Under the pieces are notes generated by a model. That model worked only from the letters and a program-made list of their open reading frames with translations, made no database searches and was not told the origin of the DNA. Below are positions 1 through 10,091 of a stretch of DNA of 24,367 nucleotides, one piece after another (the stretch's first letter is position 1; each line of letters opens with the position of its first letter). The DNA is taken from contig ML213523.1 of the NCBI GenBank assembly GCA_004369045.1, positions 462,256-486,622 of the forward strand, in the 5' to 3' direction. The stretch comes from Heliocybe sulcata (Eukaryota > Basidiomycota > Agaricomycetes > Gloeophyllales > Gloeophyllaceae). The position numbers were made by a program, and so were the translations under genes.

Positions 1-900
1 CAAATAAGAATTATACTTATAACTACACATCGGACAATATTTATAATTTACTTCAACATATTCCAACATAGTGTAGCTTCTTATGTATTTCATATATATA
101 AATTCCTATACACAATATAACATATATAAAAAATAACCTGCCATTTCCGGTGAATATTATATATCAAAGCCCACATCTCAATTTAGGTCGGCATTTACAG
201 CGATCACGTATATTCGGTTCCCTCCGGTGTATGCCTTAGATCCTCCGGTTGATGGCTGGGGAGATGCAGAAATTAGTAGGATCTGCATGCGCGTTTTGAA
301 AACACGGGAAAGCCACGTCTCTGTTGTGTTGAACGCTAGTCCATGTCTGCGTTCCTCATACAGCATTTTTGGACTTAAGCGTTATAATGGTTCCGAGCGT
401 CCGGTAACGCAGCTTTCCCTGTAGGAGAGTCGCTCACTTACTACGTCTCATGTAAGACAGCGAGTTTCAAGTCCAATATATCTACGCTGTCTCAAAAATG
501 TGCCACGTTGGACTGGCTGAGCAGCATGATCTCAGTAGACGAGACTTGCACGATGCCACTAGCGCTAGCACGTAGAACTTCAAGCTAGCTCTGTGCATTG
601 ACTGTGTGAAACAATTGGAAGTCCGAAACTATCGCCGACCCAACAGGCGAGCAATATCATTGGTACTGCACGCCACAAGTGTGGCGTTGTTTCATGTTTT
701 CTTCTTCTTGTCGGGCGATGCGTACAGAGCTTTCTCAACGACGATTGCGGAACCAGGCAGAGGAATTCGCCTGTCCGTACAAAGTCCTCGAGAATGCACG
801 CAGCAGGACGACACTCATCCGACGACCATTCTTGGCTTCGCTCCCGGCCGCCTCTAACTACGGCAAGACAGCTATCCGTGTCTTACATGCAGCCCCGGGG
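1..900. other. Left flank, no supported gene
   Basis: The first 160 bases are strongly AT-rich, with runs of TATA/ATAT. From 160 to 900 the composition becomes balanced. Open frames on either strand are short (under about 85 codons), overlap each other, and show no family motif or convincing splice chain. I see no RNA gene. It may be intergenic DNA or the eroded 5' part of the decayed coding region that follows. Confidence 0.5.
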
Positions 901-1036
901 GAACGACAGGCATGATCTCTTTCGAAGAAGCCGGAAATGTAGAACCTTCAGAACCTCGAACTGACGATCTGTGCGAAAATCGCTTTCTACTGTCTCCCTC
1001 TGCAATCTCTGTGGCTGCATTACTGCTTCAACTAGG

Positions 1037-1551
1037 AAGAAATGTCTTGAAGTGCTCGATATCGCGGAACGAATGCTACGGGTGCTGCTTCCAGCCTCTA
1101 TGACAACGCCTATCCCTACTGACGGACCTACTTCCTTTTCCCTACATCACGGATGGTGCCATCCTCTCCAGAGTACGGTTAGCGCTGAAGGATGCACATA
1201 TATACCCGGCATTCGTACCGCTGTGTTAAATTATCCAGTCGACTCTCGCGGTGAATCAGCAGTGCGCCCAACTTCTGCTCTTGAAGTTGACTGCTTACTA
1301 GATCCGATTATTCCAACACTGAGCCAAGCCGGTCCTTATATCAGCTCTGATTTTGCGTTGAACCTCTCCAGTTGATTGACCTGCACCCGCAGAAATTCTT
1401 TATATCCAAGACAGTGCACCATAACGGCGAACATACCTTCCGCGCCTTCAGTGAATCGATGCTTGCACCTGGAGAACCCTCAGAGGCTGATTTCGTCTTT
1501 ACCGCTTGGGCGTTGGTGATGCTTGTCTCGATAAATCGTCTCCCATCCTAG
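1037..1551 (+). pseudogene. Decayed coding region of unknown family, frame-shifted
   Basis: Protein-like sequence continues here but changes frame repeatedly. Bases 1037-1102 read KKCLEVLDIAERMLRVLLP-like helix. Bases 1104-1226 read ...FPYITDGAILSRVRLALKD... in another frame and stop at TAA 1227. That frame stays open from 1230 to TAG 1299. The frame of 1298-1375 carries DPIIPTLSQAGPYISSDF. Bases 1369-1551 carry LIDLHPQKFFISKTVHHNGE, then FRAFSESMLAPGEPSEADF and a hydrophobic FTAWALVMLVSI, ending at TAG 1549. Some changes could be introns (ctccag before 1372 is a fair acceptor), but several junctions have no usable donor, so indel decay is more likely. I do not recognise the family. It could be the 5' part of the kinase relic ending at 2462, or a separate gene. 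Confidence 0.4.
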
Positions 1552-2210
1552 GGATTTCGGTATACACCTTTTTTTCATCGCATTCCGCATGTAGGCACAC
1601 GACAATTTTTGTGCGCGCTGTCGTCTTAAATGCTGTGCCAAGACGGTCAGCCTCCACCCTGTTCTTACGATCAGTGTACTGTATTCGAGCCAGCGCGAAT
1701 AAAGGGTGCAAGACTGCATGTGGGAAGAGTATACTGTAAGCATCTTCCCTCTTTGTCCGTAGCGCGTCTGTCGGTGCCAATATTAATCTCCTTGTGGTAG
1801 AGCATCTCTATAACCTATCGTGCAATTGACATAGTATGGCTATGCATCTCCATAGTCATCCGATAGGAATCAGCCATGCTCCACCTTATAACCTTTGACC
1901 AGGTTCATTTGACCACGATCTTCGTCTGTGTGAGTTGGACTGCCTCTCGAAATCTGCACTGGATATCTCAGGTGCGCAGACCCACTTTCGGCCACGGGGC
2001 AACATCTGACCCAGAGAAAGTCCACAGCATTGTGATCCGTAGCAGATCCTGCACAGCCGTCACGACATTTACTACAAATGATGCCTGGCGGGAGGTTGCT
2101 CTCTCTTGCACCACCACGGCCCACTTCGACAGAAGTAAGATGTCGAATAGTGCGCTGCATGCCTCAACATCGTCGACCCTTGTCTCCCGCGGGGTGCCCT
2201 TCGCGACTAA

Positions 2211-2462
2211 GCTCTGTCAAGGCACACTGCGTACCATTCAGAAGCTGGGCATCCTTCGGAAGAATGTCACCGACAAGCCGAAGTGATACTGAAGGTGATC
2301 GAAGGGCTGCGCCCTTGCTTCCCTACCCTCGACGAGTGTCACGGGAAGATCCTCAGCCCGAGATTATGGCGGATAATGCAGAAATGTTGGGCCCACAAGT
2401 CCGACTGTCGTCCTGATGTCGCTGGTGCGCTTGAGGTCCTACGAAACTCCCTAAATGTCTGA
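2211..2462 (+). pseudogene. C-terminal end of a TKL-type protein kinase (relic)
   Basis: The frame open from 2211 to TGA 2460 encodes AEVILKVIEGLRPCFPTLDE, then LWRIMQKCWAHKSDCRPDV and a short tail. This is the end of a protein kinase fold: the helix after the activation segment, the CW motif, and the invariant arginine of subdomain XI in the RPD triplet. It matches, part for part, the end of the kinase at 20081-20299 (VLKGVRPSFPSL..., CWARLPGMRPTAD). A likely acceptor, cattcag at 2233-2239, would start the exon near 2240. I could not find the Gly-loop, VALK, HRD or DFG motifs in the preceding 1.2 kb in any frame, so the catalytic part seems lost or scrambled. The identification as a kinase is firm; pseudogene status is inferred. 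Confidence 0.6.
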
Positions 2463-2817
2463 CTCACGGTGTAATATTTGTTTGAAGCCCCGGGGATCAG
2501 GAACGTGGTCTCTTGATTTTCCTATCAGCACATTGTACTATGCAGACAGGCTGCAGGTGTATAGTAGCTAGTGGCGAGCGGCCAGCGCTAACACAAGCCA
2601 GCCCCCAGCTACCCCCTCCTGCATCATGTGCCGTGTTGGAACCAATAAAAGACTTGAAGCTATCGCCTCGTTTACCGTCCCAAGATAGAGAACACTGGAG
2701 AGAGCCTGAAGGCCTGATATTCAATGCCCATTCCCCGCTGGTACAGTTGTATGTACCCGTACAATTACAGGACTTCAATTTCTTTTCGTCCCCGTCGATA
2801 CGCTCCCAAGTATCAAC

Positions 2818-4874
2818 TCAAGCCATCAGCTTCAACAGCTCTTCCGGAATAGTTGGTCTCTTGTTCCACTCCTGCTCCCACCCCGGCCGTGCGCCATCTT
2901 CATCGCCGATAGCAGGCAACCCAAAGACAGCAGTAATAATCCAGATGCTCTTTTCCCCCGTGGGCTCGTGCTCGTCCATCAGCGTCGGGAGAACAGCTCT
3001 CGGAACCATCAAGTTCGTGTTCGCGTCTGTCCTTAACGCCTTTCCTCTCCGCTTGCCGCTCCTCACCTGACCCAGATCTGCAATAGCGCTGACCCCAGCT
3101 CTCGATGCCGCACGCGCCTCACTCTCATTCTCGAGCGTACCGAAGCTCTCACCGGTTGACGGCTCCAGCGCACGGCCGTTCGTGCCCTGCCCGTAGATCG
3201 CAAACCCGCCTTCGGCACTCCAGAGTTTCCTGGCTGTTTTGATCCTGTGGACGCGGAGGTGCCAGAGCGGGGTGTCAGGGTGCGGAGGGACGAGCCACGT
3301 CTCGATCTCCACATCCTTCCACGGGTACCACATGCTCCTGAGCCACTTCCCCTTGCGCCCCTCGCCCTCGCCCTCCCACTCAATCCGAGCTTCCTTCGTC
3401 TCCCGCCTGCATTTCCAGACCTCCCCGGCGTCGTCCGAGATCGCCAGTGTGTTGTCTCCACCCTGCTCCTCGAGAGTCAGCGCGCCAACAGGGACGGAGT
3501 ACCCAAACGCAGACGAGTACGCGAGCTTGCCGTACTTCGCTGCGCTCTGCTTGACGGGGTACGAGCACTGCTGCCCCGAGCTGAGCAGGAACGTGTGCCC
3601 ACCGAGATTGGTCGCGATGTGCAGCGGCTTCTCGAGGAATTTGACCGTGTTTCGCAGGGCCTCAGGGTACGGCTCCTCCTTTGCCGCCCAGAAAGGGTGC
3701 GTCTCGGGTAGCGCGAGCGCGGCGAATGCTTTGCAGAACCAATATGGCGAGCCCGGGGAGTTGTAATTCTCCGTCATGTTGTGGTTCGGGTAGCAGTACC
3801 CGATCGTGAAAGTGCCGTCCGGGTAGTATGCGCCTGGCTGGCGCGCCCAGTAGCGCAGGTTACGTAGCTGGAGGCCTTTGATGACGCCCCAGGTCAGGGG
3901 TGCTGGAAGCTCTACATCGGCGAAGGCAAGGGCGCCCCAGAACGAGGACATGGCGGCTCGGTAGGTCAGGGAGCGTCCGAAGGGAATGCCGCGACCTATG
4001 AGGAGCATTCGTATAATGACCATGCAAGATTAGTGGTGTATAACTCACCCTCATCATCGAAGTAGTGGACGAAGTCAAAAGCAAACTTTCTTGCGCGATT
4101 GCGGAACTCTTCACAGCGTTCCGGCTCATCCTCTTGGGCAAGTTTCGAGTACGCGAGCTGCGCGAACTGGATGGCAAACGAAGAAGAGTAGTAATCCAAC
4201 TGTACAACGCCCTCCGGGCCGTCTCGAGACCACCCGTCGCCAATATAGAACGTGTCCAGGTGGTCCAGGTCCTTTTTCATCCGTTCCTTGGACCCAAACG
4301 GGTGGCCCACCTTAGTCAGTCCTAAGTTTGCGAATACCTGCTACCATGTGAGCCACGCTTGTTCAGTTCAAATATAGCCGTGCCAGCGCACCCTGAACCA
4401 CAGCCAATTCGTGTTCGGCATCTCCTTGTCGTTCATACTGGCAAGCCACTTGGCGAAATTCTCTTTCGCCTGCTCCGAGAGCGGATCCCAGAGCTTGTGA
4501 GGAGCAACAGCGAGTGAGAATCCTATCGCGCTGCACTCGACCATCCGCTGGTCCTTGTCCCGCATGTAGCCCCAGAACTCGTCCCCGTTCGGGTCCGTCC
4601 CGCTCTCAAAGCCTTTAACCCAGCGCTCCGTACCTGCGTAGTCGCCGCCGCCCGCAAGCAGCGACGCTAAGCCCCATACTGGCCTTGAGAAACCTTCGAG
4701 CTGAGCAGCAATATCGTCGTAGTGAGTACCCGTGTATCCGAGGTGCACCCGAGCGCCGCCTGGCGAGGTGTGCGGCGCGAGAGGGTCGAGCAGGCCGATG
4801 AGGTAGGCTTTCACGTCCTCTCTTGTTTCGATGGGATTCAATCTAAATGGACTTTCGAGGTTGAAGAGCGCCAT
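2818..4874 (-). CDS. DUF2264 domain protein, 649 aa, three exons
   Basis: Exons 4874-4392, 4337-4049 and 3995-2818 are joined by introns of 54 nt (gtgcgc...tagcag) and 53 nt (gtgagt...catag). They give 1950 nt with every phase matching. The start ATG has a good context (ggcATGG). The protein shows the DUF2264 hallmarks: the N-terminal [18 protein letters not shown] (residues 37-54) followed by [28 protein letters not shown] across intron 1, [14 protein letters not shown] in exon 2, and [23 protein letters not shown] across intron 2. Length fits the family, so the copy looks complete. DUF2264 is a bacterial and fungal family of unproven function; an (alpha/alpha)6 barrel related to glycan-active enzymes has been suggested, which I cannot test. 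I see no signal peptide, so it is probably cytosolic. The last exon is GC-rich with an acidic/basic low-complexity patch ([13 protein letters not shown]), which may be a lineage insertion. Confidence 0.9.
4338..4391 (-). other. Intron 1 of the DUF2264 gene
   Basis: A 54-nt phase-0 intron with donor gtgcgc and acceptor tagcag. Removing it joins NWLWFR to VFANLGL, restoring a conserved family block. Reading through would hit a stop (TGA) soon after the donor. Confidence 0.85.
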
Positions 4875-5396
4875 GCCGGTAAGTAAAGATGTAGGGGCAG
4901 CCTGGGATGCATCGTTCGCATCGACGAGAGGTCTTAAGACGAAGGAATGAGAGGTCAGGCGGGCCGCTTGACCCGTTTACTCGCCGGTCGGCTAAACAAA
5001 GTACGTCGGACATTTCCGAGCAGAATACAAGTGTGCACATACAAAACATGTATTTATTGTTGGTCCGTTTGCTTGTACAAGCGGCGGAGACAACTCTTAA
5101 AGCTTGACTACTTATATAGAGTAAATGGTAGATACGGTTCATGAGATGCATGACAAAAGGACAGTGGCTAATGATTTGGACAATAGCGGGAAGGCAGTGG
5201 TTAGTGGTGTGGGCGAGATAGAGGGAGTAGGGTGTCGCAGCGAGAGGCGGGGATAGGAGGTGTCGCAAGAAAGCAAGGAAAAGACATAAAACGAGACAAA
5301 CTCGAACAATACCAGACAGACATAATGGGAGCAAAGCACAAGCTGGAGTCGCAGAGGGAATCAAGGCACACAGAGGGGCGAAAAGCGGCGGCAGCA
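4875..5396. other. Intergenic: promoter of the DUF2264 gene and 3' region of the next gene
   Basis: Two minus-strand genes lie head to tail here. The space holds the 3' end of the basic nuclear-like protein gene and the 5' region of the DUF2264 gene. Its minus strand is pyrimidine-rich close to the upstream stop, as expected of fungal UTRs. No frame shows a family motif, and I see no clear TATA box. Confidence 0.5.
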
Positions 5397-6539
5397 TCAG
5401 CGCTTACTCGACCGCGCCGGACCCAACGCCCTCCTCAGTGGCTCATCAACCTCCCCATTCGCAACCGACACACCCTGATCTTTGGGCGTCGGATTGGCAG
5501 TACCCGTGCGTACCTTCTTCCTAGGCGTCTCGGGCACCTCCTCTCCCCCGTCTTCCTCGTCGGTGGTGTCCCACTCCGACTTGACCGCCGGCTTCTTGGA
5601 CTTGGTCTTGGGAGCGGCGCGACGGCGGCGGGTAGCTGAGAAGAGGATCTTGGGCGGACATGTCTCGTCTGGCTCGAAGTCCGGGTGCTCGGGCGGGAGG
5701 AGGGCACGTTCGCGAGCGGAGGGAGAGGCACCGTAGTGGGGGTTAACAAATTCGGCTTTCTTGCCTCGGCTGCGTCAGGCACATCTCAGTAAGTAGCATA
5801 TTCAACAGTAGGGTAGATAAGGGCGAGAGGAGACGTACAAGACGTAGGTGATCGTCGGCCGCTCCTCCAGCGGAAGAGCAGGATGTTTGGGGGGAGGTGT
5901 ACGAGCCCCTGGGCTGCCAGCTAGAGATTCTGGAGTGTCGAGGAACGGATTCTCGGGCGAGTCTCTGACTGCGCTCGGGCCAGCCTGCTCCAGGCGAGTA
6001 GCCGAGCGCGTCTTGCGGGGCGGTGTGACGGGCGGCGCAGCCTGCCGACGAGAGCGTGGGGGAGACAGGGGAGCCTTGATGCGGTCGATGGCCACAGTCT
6101 TCGAAGGGGATTGCGGGGCCTGTGCCTTGTACGGAGATTGCGAGCGAGTACGAGGGCGCTTGCTCGTGCTGGTGGTCGGCGCGCTGGGTTTCTCCTTCTG
6201 CTCAGTCTTGGACTTGCTCGTCGACGAGCCCATCCAGAATCCATCCTCGTCGCTACCCTCCGCTTCCACGATCGTCTCTAACGTCTTCCGCTTCTTGCGC
6301 GGATTCGAAGCGACCCCTACATCCTCATCTTCTTCCCGCCCTTCCTCTTCCTCGGTACTAGACCCTGCACCTCTCCGACCGCGGATGGCACGACCACGCC
6401 CTCTTCTGGACTTGTGCACCGTCCGAGGCGGCGTCGGCAGCGAGGCCGTCGACGCACTCCGTTTCAGTGGGTTCGAGCGAGGCTGCGCAGGCGGTATTGG
6501 GATGGGAGAGGAGTCGAGGACTCCTCGTCTGGTAGGCAT
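5397..6539 (-). CDS. Basic, disordered, probably nuclear protein, 357 aa
   Basis: Exon 1 is 6539-5839 and exon 2 is 5769-5397, separated by a 69-nt intron (gtacgt...gacgcag, with ctactgac-like branch sequence). The joined frame is 1074 nt. The protein is Ser/Pro/Arg/Lys-rich throughout: an N-terminal MPTRRGVLDSSPIPIPP, an Arg-Gly stretch (SRRGRGRAIRGRRG), an acidic run (STEEEEGREEDEDVG), and a classical basic NLS-like NPRKKRKTLE. SP and TP sites are frequent. The one segment that looks folded or conserved crosses the intron: ERPTITYVFRGKKAEFVNPHYG-like at 226-247, then PPEHPDFEPDETCPPKILF at 259-277. A basic tail (RRRRAAPKTKSKK) and acidic DTTDEEDGGEE follow. I do not recognise a named family. 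Chromatin or DNA association is a reasonable guess from composition only. The start context (agtATG) is good. Confidence 0.75.
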
Positions 6540-7085
6540 ACTAAAGGGAACTTGAAGTTATCGTCGGTGAGTAGAGTATAGAGAAATTTGAGCCTTGTCG
6601 ATGCAGAAGTGGCCGTCGTCGTGGGTGGCATTGTCCTCGCATTCCGGTCGACTCAGGCATAACACGCTGCAACAGGGCCAAATACAGCCACTCACGCGCG
6701 TACTTGCGCCACTTGCGCGTCGACGGCTTCGTGGCTTCGTGGCCACTCTATCAATGCCATATGCCACATCCCGGGGCATCTGTCGTCTCCAGTCCGAATC
6801 GAATACAGGATGCGGAGAAGGCAGACGAGCTTTTATCCCAGCATGGGACCTGTTGGAGCTGGAGCAGACGTCGCACTATCCGAACGTACAGAGAACTCCC
6901 TCCGTAAGTTGATGATTCGCGTCTTATCTCAATGTTTCAGTCTTTTCTTACTGAAACATGGCGAGTCGTTCTGTAGAAGCATTCCTGTCAGACTTGTGTG
7001 TCTATAACCAGCCATCAACGCGCACAGCTTCTGTCAGTGCATTCTAAGGACTCGCAGCATTTGCTATGCCATTGCGGAAAATGGT
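6540..7085. other. Upstream region, no supported gene
   Basis: This is the 5' region of the basic nuclear-like protein gene. Plus-strand open frames exist but are short and overlap, and none has a motif or good splice partners. A 7-bp inverted repeat (gtttcag ... ctgaaac, 10-nt loop) lies near 6936-6959; it is small enough to be chance. Confidence 0.4.
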
Positions 7086-7475
7086 TCAAACTCTGATGTC
7101 GTACTCGGGTCCGAAGTCGAAGTCAGAACCATTTTCCGTCGGAACGGCTTTTGACTCTGCCGCGAACATGGCCGGTAACATGTACACCAAAATAGGTGAG
7201 TCCAGCCATGATCTCAGCGCTGCATAGGTCTTAAGGGGCACAGGCAGGGAACGCTCATCGTGATTCAGGCTGTCAGAGTTATTGGCGATAGTCATACGGC
7301 TCCGACTCTCTCGTGACGTGGAGGCCATCTCAATCCCGTGAAGTACAGTAGAGGTATTCGGATCTGAAAGACTCATCCCTGTCTTCATAGAACAGCTTCT
7401 GGTCCTACTGCTTGTCCGCAACAATGGTGATCCATGGATGCGGAAGAAGTCGTGTCTCAGGAAATACGATCCCAT
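7086..7475 (-). CDS. Weak hypothetical ORF, 129 aa
   Basis: An ATG-initiated minus-strand frame of 129 codons. It is hydrophilic and Ser-rich at first, then has a more ordered stretch (LPVPLKTYAALRSWLDSP, ILVYMLPAMFAAESK) and an acidic end (DFDFGPEYDIRV). No domain is recognisable. Further minus-strand open segments lie upstream at 7523-7876 and 8120-8675. I could not splice them into one reading frame, so this may be the last exon of an eroded gene or simply chance. Confidence 0.22.
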   Translation of the reverse strand: MGSYFLRHDFFRIHGSPLLRTSSRTRSCSMKTGMSLSDPNTSTVLHGIEMASTSRESRSRMTIANNSDSLNHDERSLPVPLKTYAALRSWLDSPILVYMLPAMFAAESKAVPTENGSDFDFGPEYDIRV

Positions 7476-8677
7476 ATTGACGCGGTAAGCTCCTCCCTGC
7501 CGCGCCTGATCTATCTTATTATCTATGGAAAGGGAACGGTGTCTTCTATGCTGCGAGTATGGCTTGTGGACGTCTGGAACTTTTTTTCAAAAAGCTCCGG
7601 AACCGACAGCTTCTGCGCACAATCGGGTCCATACATTTTTGTGTCAGTACAGTCAGAAGAGCTTATGACCCTTGAAAAAATTTGGCATACAGTGATCTCA
7701 TTATATTTGCAGCGAAATACACAGGTGCCAGACAGCGAAAGCCAAGCGACAAAGATTGCGTGAGTCCAGCTATTCTTTCCTGGGCGCTTTGTTCTTAGCT
7801 GCAAATAGTGCCGGTCCGGTGTTTGGAAGGATCCGAGCGACACCTCTGCAGTCAGGACTGAATTGTGGAGACGCACGGCTTTCGTGGGCTACACCTCAAT
7901 ACCGTGCAAAATGAGCCCAAAGAGCAGAAGCATCTCTATTAGATTCTTTGGCGAATCCGCCTTATAGTGATCCTAGTGTTGCTGAACAGGTCTATGATGA
8001 ACACCGCCTCACAGTTTCCGGTGCGGCGGTGATGTCTCCGTCAGTGGTCACTGGTCAGTGCGGCGCAGCCAATGCCAGGATTTTGAGGTTCGCATTTTCC
8101 GTGGGATGATATCGCCATTCTACGATGCTAGCGCCTTGTGGCGTCGTGCGGGAGGAAGCTGAGCTTTCGTGACTATGAGATCTTCCGCTTCCTGGGCCTC
8201 GCTATTGTTGTAACTAGACCCTCTTTCGTAGAGTCTCGGTCTGAGCCTCTGCGCGATTCCTAGGTGAAAAAGCTCTGGAAGTACCGGTGTGGCCGGTAGC
8301 CTGAAATGCTGGCAATGTTGCACAGGTGAACCATGACGTGCGTCTCATTCTCATATATTAATGCTTTCATTTCTGATAACGTTATCTGGGGCATCGATAA
8401 TACGACCCGAAATAGGTCATACGGGCTTTTGAGCCCCAGCTGTCCATCAGCCTGAATCAGCTTCGCCTCTGTTTCCACTCCCCTGGAAAACACTGTGCGT
8501 ATACGAGACAAGCTGGGTGATCTCCGCGTGCAAACCGATTTGGGAGGATCTCCTCTTCCTCATGGCCTCCTGGCATGCTGTTATTCTGCGTTCTGGAGTG
8601 CTGCACCATTCGATTTACCATAAAACGGGTGCTTACTGGGGCCCCATCGATCATACGGGTTGCTCCCCGTGGCATCC
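7476..8677. other. No convincing gene; scattered minus-strand open segments
   Basis: Minus-strand segments at 8260-8511 (LFRVVLSMPQITLSEMKAL and following) and 8120-8323 look mildly protein-like but cannot be joined with phase-consistent introns. The rest shows no motif on either strand. It is best treated as intergenic or decayed coding DNA upstream of the Ser/Thr/Pro-rich gene. Confidence 0.35.
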
Positions 8678-9753
8678 ATGCAGCGCGTCAACGTCCAGTG
8701 CGCGTATCAGGTTTCTTACTTTGCTCGCCCTTCTCAGTCACCCGCCCGACAACCGTCTGTTGCCCAGGGCGGGTCTCACCTTCACTCGCAGCCTTATTCC
8801 AGCTCTGCGTCGTCGTCAGTCGGTTATGGTTCTGTAGATGAAGAGGAAATGACGAAGGGCCACACCCTTGTGGATAATTGGCGTAGACAATGTGGGTATC
8901 CAGGCTTCGTTTCTCCTACCACCTGTATCCGAACGTGCCGCCTGATGTGCAGGTGGTCGAGGGATCGGACAGAGTTCATCCGTTCCCTTGGGAGCCTGTG
9001 CGTTCACCGACGACCATTAGCAGCGCTTCGTGCCTGTTGCTTGCTCTTGATGATACTGATGCTGACAATATGTCTTTTATGTCCGGTTGACCAGGTCGTA
9101 CATCGAGCAGTGACTGTGCCTCGCAGCTATCTCTTCATGTCCGCACCAACATCCAGAGCAGATCCGGAACGGGCCCATCTGCAGCCGCCTATGCCCCTTA
9201 TGTTTACGACTACACAAGAGATCCAGCACTCCGTCCTTCGGAAAGATACCCGCATCCATTGGCAATGTATCCGTCTCCCGAAAACGTATTGCCTACCCCG
9301 CATGTTCCATCAAGACGCTGTCTGCCGGCGCGGAGCCACGGAAGTCACACCGATACTAAAGCAGGAGGCGTTCAAGCTCTCTCATCCCGCAGTACCCCAA
9401 CGTCTCACATTTCTACCTCCACATCCGGTTCCTCTGGAAGCTCCCACAGCAAAACTCGTACTACGAGTAGTATACCTGAAGCTCCAGGAGAGGCACCCGC
9501 CGCGCCGAATATCCATCATTTCCTGCACAGCATTGGTTCAGCGGCCGATTCCCTGGATCTCCATAGGGAACGACTTTCTTCGAAGTCTAGACCTTCGACT
9601 ATAACTACTTCGCGCCCTGCCTCTGGTCGTCGAAGTGCCACTTCCCGGACAACGATCCAAAGCCGAAAGACCCCGGGCTACGCACATCGAGCAGGTTCAA
9701 TTCGAAGCGGTAGTCGGAGCGATGGCGTTTCTATCGTTATTATGACCCCATGA
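8678..9753 (+). CDS. Ser/Thr/Pro-rich hypothetical protein, about 313 aa, tentative exon model
   Basis: The model uses exons 8678-8833, 8887-9029 and 9111-9753 (942 nt). Intron 1 (53 nt, gtagat...gcgtag) is well placed: it joins a Ser/Pro-rich start (ARPSQSPARQPS, HSQPYSSSASSSVGYGS) to RLRFSYHLYPNVPPDVQVVE and VHPFPWEPVRSPTT. Intron 2 (81 nt, donor gtgcct) is weaker and was chosen mainly to keep phase. Exon 3 has a Tyr/Pro patch (AYAPYVYDYTRDP, PSERYPHPLAMYPSPENV) and then a long Ser/Thr run (STPTSHISTSTSGSSGSS). The 3' end is doubtful, because another frame reads more like folded protein from 9591 onward (see findings). No known domain. The gene is convergent with the 14-exon gene, with stop codons about 340 bp apart. 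Confidence 0.42.
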
Positions 9754-9805
9754 TGGGAGGTATGTCTGGGCAATTATCGGCCTCATCGTCGGGGTGATTT
9801 ATTGA

Positions 9806-10091
9806 TGTTGCGCAGATCTCTTGATGGGTCCTCAACAGTGGCAGTTATGAAACAGACATCCAAATGACATGAGATTGCAGAACGGAGCAGAACACGAAAG
9901 CAAGACGAAAGCGACTGTAGAATATGAGACCAATTGTCTGGCGGTAAACAGAGTAAGATCCTACAAACTGTAATAACAATAAATGGGTATCGCTCCTTAG
10001 TCCTCGAGATTTGCGATGACGACACAAAGCTTTGGGTTGTATGCAGTTCTGGCCGAGAAGACATAAAGAGAACAAGTAGTCCTCGGTGTTC
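9806..10091. other. Convergent 3' intergenic region
   Basis: This short region lies between the ends of two genes transcribed toward each other. It is AT-richer than its neighbours, as fungal 3' UTRs are, and holds no supported coding sequence. Confidence 0.5.

Noticed and set aside
3239-3766. Long plus-strand frames (175 and 154 codons) opposite the DUF2264 gene
   Set aside because: They are antisense shadows of a GC-rich exon whose minus-strand frame matches a known family over its full length.
5848-6555. 235-codon plus-strand frame
   Set aside because: Antisense shadow of the basic disordered protein; its Arg/Ser/Gly composition is the mirror of the codon bias of the opposite strand, and it does not respect the intron.
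6936-6959. Inverted repeat gtttcag/ctgaaac as a possible terminator or small RNA
   Set aside because: Only 7 bp of stem with a 10-nt loop, no flanking transcript evidence, and fungal genes do not use such terminators.
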